Below are positions 13,901 through 25,494 of a stretch of 64,000 nt of DNA, piece by piece (the first letter of the stretch is position 1; the number at the start of each line of letters is the position of its first letter). The position numbers were made by a program, and so were the translations under genes. The DNA comes from Trochalopteron elliotii (taxonomy: Eukaryota; Chordata; Aves; Passeriformes; Leiothrichidae). The DNA is taken from assembly GCA_024734555.1 (NCBI GenBank), contig JANPWX010000038.1:2428758-2492757 (forward strand), written 5' to 3'. Under the pieces are notes generated by a model. That model saw only the letters and a program-made list of their open reading frames with translations. It had not been told where the DNA came from and searched no databases.

Positions 13901-14517
13901 ATGCACGCACACTTCAGATGTAGCTGGGGAAGAATCAGTACAAGAACCAAAATTAAAACCCCCAGTTATATTACACAAAGTTGATGCTTACAAGGTTGTG
14001 CTGTGCTTAACTCACATTGTCTGGGGTTTCTACAAGCTGACAAAAATTGTCAGGTGGCAAAAATTGGCAGCTGTTTAGAATAAAGAACTCAAAAAGTATA
14101 TGCCAGATGCATCTAAACTGCAGGTCAAGATGTAGTAACAAGATGTACCATGCCTGAGTGCCCCTTAACCTCTCAGGATAGTGACATTAGAAGTTAACCT
14201 ATCACCAGCAATTGTCTTGAGGTTGTAAGCTGGCAATAACACTGTGTCATCTTATCTTGCTATTGTGCTGTTGGGAGGACAGTGTGATCAGGTAAAAGAA
14301 AAAATTATCTTCTAAATTGCAAAAATGGAAACCTGCCAGAAAAGAGAGATCTTTCTTTTCATTCTAATGTATTTCTTAAAATACAATTATTCTCGGGCTT
14401 GTAAATCAGCTGGAAGATCCCTCAGATTATTTCATGAGAAATCCAGGTCTGTACCCCGCAATAAAAGTAAATGCATTTTATTTATGAGACTAATGAACAC
14501 CCTAAAACCAGGGGTTT
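7931..14517. other. AT-rich unique DNA, no gene
   Basis: 6.6 kb without a convincing exon. The longest frame is 10026-10421 (+), which uses a GTG start, resembles no family I know and runs into AT-rich sequence. A slightly GC-richer patch lies at 9050-9250 and carries only short frames on both strands. A poly-T run sits at 10422-10438. No LTR or CR1 recognised. Confidence 0.5.
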
Positions 14518-14551
14518 AGTAGTAGTAATAGTAGTAGTAGTAGTAGTAGTA
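14518..14551. repeat. (AGT)n microsatellite
   Basis: About eleven tandem AGT units with one AAT interruption, in unique DNA. Confidence 0.9.
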
Positions 14552-16024
14552 GGTTTAGTGACTAATCTGATTCTGCATAACATGAAATTCAAATTCACTT
14601 ATTTGATCTACAGGTCTGTTATCTCACCATGGAAGCTGGATGCAGAAAAAGCTTATTAGCTAGTCTGGTCAATTTGTTTCCAGACACAGGACAGTTCCCC
14701 AGAGCTTTTCTAACTATTATGCAGCACTTAGGATCCTAATCAAAGGGCTTTCATTATATTCACAACACAAGTTATCTCAGCATTACAAATTGTCCCTGAT
14801 ACTCATTTTCTCCTTATTTTCATCTCTCTCCATTTTGTAACAAACTCTGTACCTAACTTAATTTACTTTACTTCAGGGTTTGAAAGCTATTTGGTATAAC
14901 ATGGCTGTTCTCAGCCAAATGCTGCTAATACTCTCTGTAACCAAATTCCTCTGCTAAAGTGAGCTTTACACATTTTGGATTGAAATTTGTCTTTGTTAGA
15001 AGCAAATTTTAAAGTAATTTGAGCTTGTAATGCCATTAGAAAACCAGGGCAATTAGAGGTCTAACTAACTTTGATGGTTTGTGACTAAGATCTTAGGGAT
15101 AGTACTTTTTCTAAATGGCAAGGACAGGATTTCAAGGGTTTGGTTTTTTTTGCTGGAGCCTGTCACAGTCCAGGTGAACAGATTGAACTTTTTAAAGCAA
15201 CCACAAGTATCCTGCTGTCAGGTAATCTTTTCTTAATGAAAAGATTATACACAAGAATAAGTATGAAAATCACCACTATATGTCAAATTAGAGTGGCAAA
15301 ACTCCACAATATAATTTTTAACATGTGCATTTACTTGAGTGTGAATGGAGAAACCTGAATTTGCATTCTGAATGTGTTTGCTGAACAGCTTCCTACCATA
15401 AGTACAGCTACTCTTTAACCACACTAAATTTTAGAATAAATATCAGTTTGAATTCTATTTTTAGCACATAAATGTACCAGGTTTAAGATAATACAAGACT
15501 TTAGACACCACTTTGAAAGAAATTAGAAAATAAGGTCTGCTTAAAATTAACATAGAGGCGTAGGTGAGTTCCCCATTGGTGATGCCGACCAGAAACTAAG
15601 ATATCTGAAAAATATGCAGGAAGGTCATAAGCAAATGGATGAATCCAGAATAAATTGAAGCATGTGCAATTCCACCATGCACTAAGCAAAACAGAAGAGA
15701 TTGAACAAATATTTATATGACTTATCATTCTTTATGATTGAAACTAATTTGCTTACTGTTAATTAGACAACTGAATATAAGAACCTAGGGAAATTTGCTT
15801 GAGGAACCTCACATGTAAAGTACATAGCACAAACCAAAATTTAATTAATTCTATAGCACAAATCCTAAGAAATCATAACTGCACCACAAAGTATATTTGA
15901 AAGTGATAGCGCATCTTTCAAAGAGTGCAAGTACAACATCAGTTTTTTCTTAAAAAATATCAAAGATTAAATGCAAATTTTTATTTCAAAAATCCCTCCT
16001 GCTATGTCGTCTTTCCATCATTAG
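14552..16024. other. Unique DNA, no gene
   Basis: AT-rich sequence with only short frames (for example 15140-15358 + and 15501-15728 -) that match nothing I recognise. Confidence 0.5.
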
Positions 16025-16202
16025 TGGAGATCAGACCCTGACCCAGGTGCAGGACCTTGCACTTGACCTTGCTGAACTTCATGAAGTTTGCATGGGACCT
16101 TCTCTGAAGCCTGGACAGGTCCCTCTGGTTGGCATTCCTCCCCACCAATATGTCAATCACACCACACAGCCTGAGGTAATTGTGAAACTTGCTGAGATGC
16201 AC
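16002..16202 (-). pseudogene. CR1 ORF2 reverse-transcriptase remnant
   Basis: This 66-codon open piece of the CR1 endonuclease/reverse-transcriptase ORF2 carries QRDLSRLQ, ANFMKFSKVKCKVLHLGQG. In CR1 proteins this segment lies downstream of the catalytic YxDD box, towards the thumb. No catalytic aspartates lie in the open part. Its last codons (GLISTNDGKTT) run past the CR1 match into flanking DNA. It is a dead transposon fragment, not a host gene. Confidence 0.7.
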
Positions 16203-16300
16203 TCAATCCCACTGTCCATGTTGCTGACAAAAATGTTTAACAGCACTGGTCCTGATACCAATCCCTGAGGAGCATCACTCAGCACAGGACTTCCTCTCTA
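16025..16300 (-). mobile_element. CR1 LINE fragment, reverse (RT-domain region)
   Basis: The plus strand reads like reverse-complemented CR1: aggaccttgcacttgacctt, ttcatgaagtt, ctgtccaggtccctctgg-like and actcaatcccactgtccatg blocks in CR1 order. On the minus strand this gives a decayed reverse-transcriptase segment containing QRDLSRLQ, NFMKFSK and CKVLHLGQG, which correspond to the typical CR1 LMKFNKxKCKVLHLG region. Both ends are truncated. Weak similarity may extend to about 16390. Confidence 0.85.
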
Positions 16301-16870
16301 TGTGTCTATTTAAGATGACAGTTTATTGAGAGATGTAATAGTGTTTTAACCATTAATATTCACCAGCTCAATGGATTTCATGTTTTTGGCTCCACTGGGA
16401 TCCCTCATAGCAACAGAGCTACAATAGAGGAGCATGCAGTGTGTGTGAAAAAAGAAGATAAACCCCCTCTCCATGCTTGCAGCTCTCTTTTCTCATCATA
16501 TCCTTCAGCTGAGCTCTGCTTCCAGGCATCACACACTTGTCTATGACTGAGGCAGAGAGCCCAAGCTCCATCTCCTCTGCTTCCAACAAACTTGTGCTTC
16601 ATGACAAAACTAAGCTTACCCAAACCTCAAGCACAGTGAGCACGAGGAATTTTACTGACAAGTGGTTCTTAGGCTGTTTGCAGGTTTACTGTTGACTGTG
16701 TTTAGACTTTCTGCAAAAGAAAGAAAAAATTCTAAAATATGAAACCCCCAGAGATTATTTGAATTAAAAAATCTAAGCTTTTAAATACAAAAAACACTGA
16801 GCAATGTTGGGAAACAGGAGGGTTGACAAGTACTCATATTGCAGCCTTGGAGGGAAAGCCTTTATTACTC
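16301..16870. other. Possible CR1 extension, then unique DNA
   Basis: 16301-16390 may be highly diverged CR1, with a block resembling the ccaatggatttcat CR1 region. After this nothing is recognised. The frame at 16405-16623 (-) has no known similarity. Confidence 0.35.
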
Positions 16871-16888
16871 TCAGGGATGTTTTTTCGT

Positions 16889-16905
16889 TACTATTATTAT
16901 TGTTG

Positions 16906-16988
<83 letters not shown>
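16889..16988. repeat. (ATT)n microsatellite with GTT interruptions
   Basis: About 100 bp of ATT/TTA triplets with a short TTGTTGTTG interruption near the left end. It produces artificial poly-L, poly-Y, poly-I and poly-N frames on both strands. The array sits between near-identical 16- and 17-bp direct repeats (16871-16886 and 16988-17004). Confidence 0.95.
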
Positions 16989-16995
<7 letters not shown>

Positions 16996-17004
16996 GCTTT
17001 TTTC

Positions 17005-17929
17005 AAAATTGCAGCCACATGGGATAGCTCATGCCATCCCTAGTCTGGCTCTCACTTCCCAGTCTGCAAAAGTTTCTAGATATCCATGAGGTTTAGGCTT
17101 CAAACTGCAAGTAGAAATTTTTCTCTAGCCTTACCCTCTCCATTCTTAAGTACTTTGCATATTGAGCAAGCTCAATAGCCTCTTAAAAAAGAGCAGATTC
17201 CTATCTCCTTCCAGAGGATTTTATGGACTCTCTTTAAAAGATAGGAGCAAACAAAACCAAAGGTTAATAGGACCATAAGCCACGTTTAACACGAGTCCTG
17301 GCCCTACATACCCCTGCACCAATTCGCAATTAAACTCCTGGGTTGGAGTATTATCTATTACTGGAAGACCTGAACAACTCTTTAGTACTGTATTTTCTTC
17401 TTACCATGTGTCAATATAGGATGAACTATGTCATGTTAATTCTGATTCTTTCCCTATTACTCAGTCTCCTTCAAGTGTAGAGTGCATGACACTAAATGTC
17501 ACTCTTTTTCTGCACAATACTGTCAAACCTTTTAGCATCCACAATTACTGCAATCTCATTTTATAGACTGAAAGTCTGTAAGCCTGTTCTGAGACACTGG
17601 AACACCTTTCCATCCCTGGGATTTTATCCCAGGATAAATTCCCCAGCTTTTTACCCCAAACAGGAGAACTTCTTGTCCATGAGTTCCCAAGTGGCTGGCA
17701 AGGGATACCTTCATAGCTATCTTGACCAGACGACAGACTGAGCCTGCGTGTCATAGCCTGGATAAACAGCCCCACCTTGCTCAGACTATGTGCAGAAGTA
17801 TCAGGTAGAAAATTGTGGATGCTGACAGGTCAGAGAAAGAGATTTTCAAGTATCAGGCAGTCAGTAGGAAAGTTAGTCACATAACTTTTCCACGCTGGCC
17901 AGTGACTGTGAGGAGGAATTAAAGCAATG
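17005..17929. other. Unique DNA, no gene
   Basis: AT-rich with small opposing frames at 17496-17775 and no recognised domain or repeat. Confidence 0.5.
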
Positions 17930-18160
17930 TTTTCAGCTGGTGTTTTGAACTAGCTGTTTACTTGCAAGGTGTATATGAAGGGTGTTGTTCCTGAGTAGCC
18001 CATAAGGAAAGGTGTTGGTTTGAGGAGCAATTGTATTTTGGTTCTCTCGGGACTGTCTATAAAAGTATGTGATGTTTATAAAGCAATTACATTTTGCCAT
18101 GAAGACCTTGGAGTCTTGTATCATTATTCCAGCCATCCCGAATAAATTAACAATAGAAAA
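17930..18160 (+). mobile_element. Possible LTR remnant with TATA box and AATAAA
   Basis: The segment contains TATAAAA at 18058-18064, a second TATAAAG at 18077-18083, a block with gaagaccttggagtcttgta, and AATAAA near 18142-18147. This order (TATA, short R-like region, polyadenylation hexamer) matches an avian LTR U3-R layout. I remember a similar motif (tataaaag ... ataaagca ... tttgccacgaagac) in avian LTRs. The ends are not defined and I found no target duplication. The 80-codon minus frame here is unlikely to be coding. Confidence 0.4.
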
Positions 18161-18900
18161 TGCTGTCTTGAACACAGCCTAATTTAAGGTCAAGGACAGA
18201 GCTCCTGCTTAAGCAGGTACAAATTCAAGCTGGAAGGCAAAGGCAGTGAGCACTGGTGGTGTGTGCCAGGCAGGAGATGGAGCACACCACTGTGCTCACA
18301 GCCCCCACAGAGCAGCTCAGCTGCTTGGCACTGAGTACTGGGGGGAAAGAGCAGCATAACACTGCCACTGCTCCCAAATAGGAGGACTGCCTCTCAGTAT
18401 AAGATTTCTCCTTCCCCTGGTTCTAATAGGGAAATAGTCTCAGAGGTGAGGAGCACAGAGAGGCTGGTGTCTCCTAGCAGAAGAGGAACATTCCAGTCAG
18501 GCCCTGACCTCAGCGGGTAGTGCTGCTTTGTGACGGGTTGAAATGCAATTGTTGCAGCGCTGCTCTTCTCCTTTGCTGGGAAGGCGACACAATGAGCTGC
18601 AGTTTCAACTAGAGCCCTGCTAAGAGCAGTGTGCTCCCAGGCCTGGAACAACAACATACCCTGATACACCTCAATTAGTGCTTGCTTCCCATCTGAGGAT
18701 GCAGGGAGTACCTTCTGCTCTGTTTCCAACACCTCTTTGTCCACTATGAAAATCAGAACAAGAAGGAACATGTCTGACCCTTTCCTTCTTTGGGCAGGCC
18801 AGCAGCTGCACAAAGCCTAAATGCCCCCTGGCTCCAGAGAGGTCTACCTCTGTGTTCCTGGGTAAAGTAATGAATCGGTCACTCACCAGAAATTGTAACA
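18161..18900. other. GC-richer block with a hairpin and minus-strand frames
   Basis: This block is clearly richer in G and C than its surroundings. It contains an imperfect GC-rich hairpin at 18246-18299 and a 125-codon ATG-started frame on the minus strand (18771 down to 18394). It matches no repeat I know and could be old transposon DNA, a regulatory island or an orphan exon. Confidence 0.35.
18394..18771 (-). CDS. Hypothetical 125-residue ORF, doubtful
   Basis: The frame begins at an ATG with G at -3 (18769-18771) and runs to a stop at 18394. The first ten residues (MFLLVLIFIV) are hydrophobic and signal-like, followed by a charged region (DKEVLETEQK) and a mixed C-terminal half ending SLLEPGEGEILY. 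I recognise no domain and no cysteine or catalytic pattern. A second frame (18671-18886) overlaps it, which argues for chance openness in GC-richer DNA. No promoter, splice or polyadenylation evidence is convincing. A frame without an ATG extends it upstream to 18813. Confidence 0.12.
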   Translation of the reverse strand: MFLLVLIFIVDKEVLETEQKVLPASSDGKQALIEVYQGMLLFQAWEHTALSRALVETAAHCVAFPAKEKSSAATIAFQPVTKQHYPLRSGPDWNVPLLLGDTSLSVLLTSETISLLEPGEGEILY

Positions 18901-19553
18901 GATCTGACTAGGTCATGCCCTGTTTCTGCTCTTCACCCTGAATTTCTGATCTCTGTGCCACTGTGTAGTCAGATAGAACATGTATTTGCAGTCATTATCA
19001 AACCTTTTTCATTAGGCACAAGCATGACTCATAAATCCTATTATTAGGATTCAGTAAGAGATAGAAATCTGTGCACTCACGTTCCCTCTTGAAAGCATGC
19101 AGCTCTACACTTTTCAAAACATAACGCACAATACAAGCTTAAATCACTGCAATCCATTTGAAAGTACTAGGTTTGAGTGATGACTATTTTACCCACTTGA
19201 AGGACTGGCCAAAAATTTTAAACTTATTTATTGTTACAAATGCCATTGGGACAGAAACACACTGTAGAAAGAAGTAATTTAATAACCAAATTGGTAAAAA
19301 GATTTCATTGTTCCTCTGTAAAATTCTTCTCCATAGGTAAAAGAAGGAAGTTAAATTTCATGATGCAATACCACCTACCAGCTCTGAGACATGAATAGTG
19401 TCTAAGTTTACATCATTGTCCAGAATCAGTAAACTACCACAGAAGATTTGGGAATACCTTACTCCTCTTTCTTGCCAACATTTATTTTTTTCAATTTAGC
19501 TACAAAATCTTAAAAAAAAATCATTATCAGCAATTTCAACTAATACTTAATAA
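18901..19553. other. Unique AT-rich DNA
   Basis: No open frame or repeat recognised. Confidence 0.5.
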
Positions 19554-19618
19554 TCATATATATATATATAAGTATAAAATATATATAATCTATTATATAT
19601 ATATATATATATATATAA
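19554..19618. repeat. (TA)n microsatellite, interrupted
   Basis: Two TA runs (19554-19570 and 19594-19616) separated by a short AT-rich spacer (agtataaaatatatataatc). The array is self-complementary. Confidence 0.9.
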
Positions 19619-22600
19619 ATTCATATAGCGTATGAGAATTTATTAGAATTTTCCTTTTCTCCAAGGGAAGAATAAAGTGAAATATGCCATGCATGTGTTT
19701 AATTTTTATGTTATGGCTGTATTAGGAAAGAGTGATCTTTCAGATATTTAAGAAATTTATATTTAAACAATAATGCACAAAATTAATAGCATAATGAAAC
19801 ACTATTGCATAATGAAGCAGTTATAACAAATTCCAAATCTGTAGCAGATTATTTCATATCTTTTTCTCTGGCTTTCCCATCAACTTTAAAAGTTCTCTCA
19901 TTCTCCCAGACTATCTTAAAAGTTTTGCTTAATTTATTTTGTAGGCAGATATTACAGAATTGTTACAGGAAAATTCCTTCTAGGAGAGAGGTACATAACC
20001 AGCAAAAGTGACTTTGCTGCTTTGATTGAAATAATGTTGTAAGTGCACAGTTATTGCCTCTGGCTAACAAACAGCATGAGCATAGAAAAAGCATTACATG
20101 TTGCCAAAACATGAATCAGGATTTTTCTAAGAAGTATGACAACATTTTAAGCTCATGCTCCAAAGAAATTCAATATAATTCTCCTATTAACTTCAATTAA
20201 ATAGGAAACAATTTTTTTATTAACAAAATCATATTTATGTCTAATACTTGGGCTAAACACATACTTGCCTTCAGCTAAGTTTGCTTCCAGCACAATACTC
20301 TTAATATTCCTTGTGAATTTTATAATTGGAGAAATCAAGTGCATTTGTGTTTTAAACTTGAAACTTACATGATATTAAAAACTCATTTCCATAAGTAACA
20401 TCAATTTTAAAGGCCTATGCAAAATATTCAGTTTTCAAACACTTGTTCTTTTTATTGCACATTATACAATTTAAGTAAAGTAACTGGAAGTATTCTGCTG
20501 CGGTTTTGTGAGTTAAGCGTACAAAACAAAATTTTCCTTATGAATTTCATGGCAACATTTCATGACAAATCATGCTGAGAAGTAATTGTGACAGAAGGGA
20601 GGTATTGAAGGTACTCTTCTATCCTGACAAGCCAGTAAAAGGGTAGAGATAGTGAATTAACATTTTGTGTTAATGATACCTAAGACTACAAAGAAACTAG
20701 GTTTAATAGATGTAACAGATTTGACTATATCATTTTGTACAAGGATAATCAAGAACAAAGTGCTAATGCAGTAGTAGGAATCTGATACACAATCTTAGGG
20801 CCAGATCAAAATATGATCTGAGAGTGCTTATGCTATCAAAGAGACTAATACTGGAACTGCTTCATTATGGGAGATTAAGTTGGCAAAATACAAATGGAAC
20901 TTCCTCACCAGTTTATCACAGGAACAAATACCAAGAAGGATGCAACAACTGATTGTTAATTGCCCTTGACAGTATTTTTATCATGACTTTCACAAATGAG
21001 TAATACAAGCCAGATGGACAGGTCAAGAGAGTTGAACCTGTAGTTGTGACTTCATTCTATGAGAGAAACCCTAATAAATAGAATTATCCCTGGGTCTCAA
21101 TTACATATCATAAGGTGAAAAACTGGGAGACCAAATCAGTGATGTGAGCTGGACAGAGAAAGAAAAGTACTTCAGGAGTCAAGGAACTCAGAGCTGAAAA
21201 GTGTTTTTCTCTTACCTTTTCATCAACAGATAGGAACAAATCTGCTGGACTAGCATGGCTGCTAATGGGGGAGGTTTAACAATATAAACTCCTAGAAACA
21301 AACATTTAAAGTAAAGTACTCCTAAGCAAAAATGTCAACCTGAAACTCACACAGAAAAGATGAATTTGCTGAAGTCTACACCAGTAACTAGAATCACTTC
21401 CCAGTAGCACTGCCAGATAATAAAAAGCACATAATCACACCTGAACTTGGAGAAACATAGAAAAAACTGTAATGTGAGATTTTGGAGTATTTTATTTAAA
21501 CCGTGTCTCCATTAGGCCTACATTTAAGAAATGCCAATTTATTTTGAGTCATTCTCCATCTGTGGTCCTCACTGCCCAGTAGTGTCTGACTGACAGTTTA
21601 GGTGACTCCTTGCTGAATCTTCACGTATCCAGCCAGTCAGCTGGAATACTCTTTTAACTTTCCACAGGATATCAAGAACTACCCATATATTTTGGGAACA
21701 AAATATATTTTTGAGATATTTTGAGAAGCTACAGTCTCTACTCCCATCTCTGATGATGAACTTTCCAGTTCATCAGGGGGTTCTGAAAGGCATAATTCAG
21801 TCCACTGTTTATTCTCAGTACAGCTGCTTCATACATGCTTTAAATAATTTTACAATATTCTACAATGTCTAAGATTTCCCTTTGATGTAGTATGCAACAA
21901 TATTAAAGGGTTTTTCCCCTGCCTTCTTCTGGTATTTATAAAGTCTTTATATCTAGGCAAAATAGATGAATGTTTGATTGTGACTTCTATTTTTTCTTTC
22001 CCTCTCATTCTTCTGAGATTACTATTTTCCTATTAAAGATACCAGGAGTCTCAAATTCTGACGATCATCTTTGGCTAGTATTTAATTTTTGGAACATTTA
22101 CAATGCAACTTTTTTTGGGGGGGGCTTCATTTTAGTTTGTTTCAAGCTTGAGAAAGTATGGCTTTTTTGTATTTACTTTGCCATCTTGTATCTTAAAAAA
22201 AAATAAATACAATGGACCAATAAATGCAATGGCATTGCAGCTACATGTCCCCAGGTTTGGCCAATAGTGAGGATGACAGTAAATATATGCAAAATTGCAC
22301 TTCAGGTACTACCCATAGGTGGATACGTGTACATACACAGCTGGACACGCAGCAAATGTTACTTTAGCAAAACGCACAGGAGAGAAAAAGGTAACATTCC
22401 CACAAGCGCGCACAGCACAGATGGGCCAGTCCTGTTCCTCCTCTCCATCTGAAGTACTGAAGTCAGCTACTGCACAGAAGTGAGCAGACAATATGGATCA
22501 CTCCAGAGGCTGAGTGGCCTTAGCCCTTCAAGTCACCAGTGGCTTTAGACACTCAAGGCTATCCAGTAGCTTCCCCTCAGACATCTTGAATCTCCCTGGC

Positions 22601-24154
22601 CACCCCCACCAGGACATACAAGAATTTGAGATTTGCAGCCCCACTGCACCTGATGGTATTTGGATTTCTTGTCATTACACACACATACATACACAGGAGA
22701 TTTACTCTCCCTTCCCACAACAAATCTCTCCAGTATATTGTCCAGACTGATGATCTTTGCTATTGCTGACCTTCAGGTTTCCTTGTCTTTCTGTTTTGGA
22801 TTTATGGTCCCTGCAGCAGCTAACTCTCACATCTGTCTCTTCATTATTTCACTAGTGGTGCACAAACCCAGAATATTCCACCCAGGAAAAGAAGAATAGG
22901 GTTTAAAAAGAAGACGTGACACAGTACAATCACAACCACAGGGCATAAGTAGATAAATTTGCTGGCTAGCCAGCTGCTTACAGTCAGTAACTGGCAGTAA
23001 CATTTTCTTTTCTGGCTTTTCATATTCTTGTTCATGTCCATGTTTTCATGTGCTTGTTCCTTCTTGATCTACCTTTAGCTGTCCCTTTGCCTACATTTGT
23101 TCCCCCACTTACAAACCCCGTATTCAGTTTCCCACTTAAAATATCCTCTAGTGAATTTTACACATTCCCCAAATATCTTTCTGCCCCATATTGGCTACTG
23201 TATCAGTGGCTTACTGTAGTCTTCAAGGCATTCCAAGAAAGAATTTTCTTTGATGGAGACCTCTTGGTAGGTCACAGTGGGGCTGACTGCTCTCCTGTGA
23301 TAGCCTTAGGAGAAAGGTACAAGCATTCCTTCTAATGTGTCTGATCATCTGATCCTCAATGGGTCTTTTTCTTTGTTCATCATGACCAGACACTAGGCAT
23401 ACAACCTAATAAAAGCTAAAAGCATTTTGAACTAGTTGTACAGTTGTAAATATCAGTCAGAGAACTACTGAGAGAAAGAAAGCCTTTGTCTTCAGAGAGA
23501 AGTCGAAATGTAAATACCAGAAAACCTTTTGTTTTCATTTAGTTGTCTTTGAGTATAACCAGCCAATATGTTAAGGTTTTCCTTGAACTATCAAACCCAG
23601 GTATTGCCTGGCTTAGATTAATAAGAAAAATAGCAAACAAAACCTATCAGAGCTTGATTTTTTTTTTTTCTCAACTAAAATGTAATTGAGTTTACTAAGG
23701 GGAACCTTATTTAAAGGAAATTTGCACTCACATCCTTTTCTCTCTTTCAAGAACATTCAGCATTCAAAAGCAAAAAATCAGGCTACTTGTCCCACAGCAA
23801 GAAAATTACTGGAACAAGAAATAGCTAAGCATACAGTCCCTTTCACACATATTTTAAAGCCACTGGCCAGTTTGAAAAAAAAAAAAAATTAAGAGGGCAA
23901 AATTATCCATGATCTGAATTGTCCTAAGTTATATGGCATCTGTACATGAACGGAGTGCCATTTCAGAGGGAAGGGACATACTCCTCTGGTTAGTACTACT
24001 TAAGTAGATGGAGGACTCAGGGAGAGGCTACCCTTTCCTCAGCAATTTTTATGTTCCTGACAACTTCCCCACTGTTATATTTTTGTCCTTTCAGATGTAG
24101 TTCAGCAGCTGATGTAAGAACTTTAAGCAGCTGATGGAGTCATAAAAGGTTTGT
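19619..24154. other. Unique DNA with a slightly GC-richer middle, no gene
   Basis: 19619-22220 is AT-rich and featureless apart from a G-run at 22120-22127. 22220-23340 is somewhat richer in G and C and has several short frames (22309-22491 -, 22514-22750 +, 23048-23335 +) with no recognisable domain. It could be an old LTR-type insertion, but I cannot define termini. 23341-24154 is again featureless. Confidence 0.4.
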
Positions 24155-25035
24155 CTGAAAAGGGTCCCTGGAGGTCACCTAATCTGATTTCTACTTGAAG
24201 ACAAATTTTCCATAGAACTAGGTCAGATCAGTCATGGCTTTTACTACTGAAGTGTTGGAAATCTCCAAGGAGGTTCCATCACATCTCTAGGTAAACTAAC
24301 ACAATGCTATACATACACACACACACACACATATCTATCTATATTTATATCATCTGTATCTATATCTATATCTATATCTATATCTATATCTATATCTATA
24401 TCTATATCTATCTATCTATATATATATATATATCTGTACTCCCATCCCCTTCACCTTGCCTAGGAAAGGATATTATCTAATATCTCAATATCTAATTCCA
24501 AGCTGCAACTCATGGCCATTGTTCTATCACTTCTCCTGTCACTAGTGAGAAAGATTTGTCTCTGACCTTTGTAATTCCTCTTCTAGTAGATGTCAATTAC
24601 CCTTAAATAAAAACCGCATCTGCTTAAAAAAAAGTTCAACCTTCTCAGCTTCTTATTCTAGTTCATGTTTCCTTGGTTCCGATTATCTTGATTGTTCCAC
24701 CACTGGACTTGGTTTTCTCAACAGCTTTTCAAACTGGGAGAATAAAAGGCATAGGAAGTATTGCATATGCAGCCTCAGTAACACTGAACAAAAAGAGATA
24801 ACAACTTTTTTTGGCCTGCTAGCCACAGCAATGTAGCTCAGTATGCAGTCTGCCTTCTACAGTGAGTACTGTCCACCCATATTCAGCTCAAACTCCAGTG
24901 GTTTTCTGCAGGACTGCTAACTCACCAGTCGATCCCAGTCTGTGCAGCTGCATGGGGTCATTCTGCTGCAGGTATAGAACTGTGCTCATCTCTTTCTTGA
25001 GCTCCTTGAGATTTCCAGTTTCCTGATCAACCTGC
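24155..25035 (-). mobile_element. Old CR1 LINE copy, reverse, carrying a microsatellite
   Basis: A diverged CR1 in reverse orientation, recognised by successive blocks in CR1 order. These are a ggtcacctaatctgatttc-like 3' UTR start; tgttggaaatctccaaggagg; caactcatggccattgttct-atcacttctcctg; gagaaagatttgtctctgacc; the tctcagcttcttattctag block; then ggcctgctagccaca-caatgtagctcagt and the gctgcatggggtcattctg block. It covers the 3' UTR and C-terminal ORF2 region. It is interrupted at 24310-24434 by a compound microsatellite. It is markedly older than the CR1 pair at 42375-43960. Confidence 0.8.
24310..24434. repeat. Compound microsatellite (AC)n-(CTATAT)n-(TA)n
   Basis: The order is (AC)n at 24313-24331, mixed TATC triplets and tetramers, about nine hexamers of the CTATAT type (24354-24409), CTAT tetramers to about 24419, then TA dinucleotides to 24433. 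It lies inside the 3' UTR region of the old CR1. Confidence 0.95.
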
Positions 25036-25494
25036 TGCTGTGCATGTGTTAAAATAAAAGTATATTAGGAATAAACCCCACAAAACCACAAACAAAACCA
25101 CTCCATTTTTCCTTCTCATGCCCCATTCAAAATCTCAGGCTAAACTTCTCTTGGTGTCTATGCAGAAAAGCTGTGCTGTAGTCAGAGCAACTGGCCAGGA
25201 AGGGTTACTGTATAATCAACTTGCAGTGCCATATCTGGATGTTCAACATAATGAGCATTCTACTTTTATCTACCATTGTGTTCCAATTACTAAATATCTC
25301 ACTGACTTTATTGACACAACTCTGATGCCTGTAGCATCTTGCTAGTGGCAAAGCTTCTGCTATGCAATTCTTTGGGAGGAAAATATTCGAATTTTGGTGC
25401 CCACATTTCACTGAAAATCAATGGTGAGCAGATTCTAAATAGAACATGGGCACTTCAACAACTCTGGCAATTTAGTTCTTATTAAAGGGGTTGT
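25036..25494. other. Spacer between two divergent CR1 fragments
   Basis: About 460 bp with no recognised repeat. Opposing short frames (25118-25345 +, 25205-25411 -) have no known similarity. Confidence 0.4.

Noticed and set aside
16773..17089. Poly-Leu, poly-Tyr, poly-Ile and poly-Asn frames on both strands
   Set aside because: They are translations of the ATT microsatellite in its different frames.
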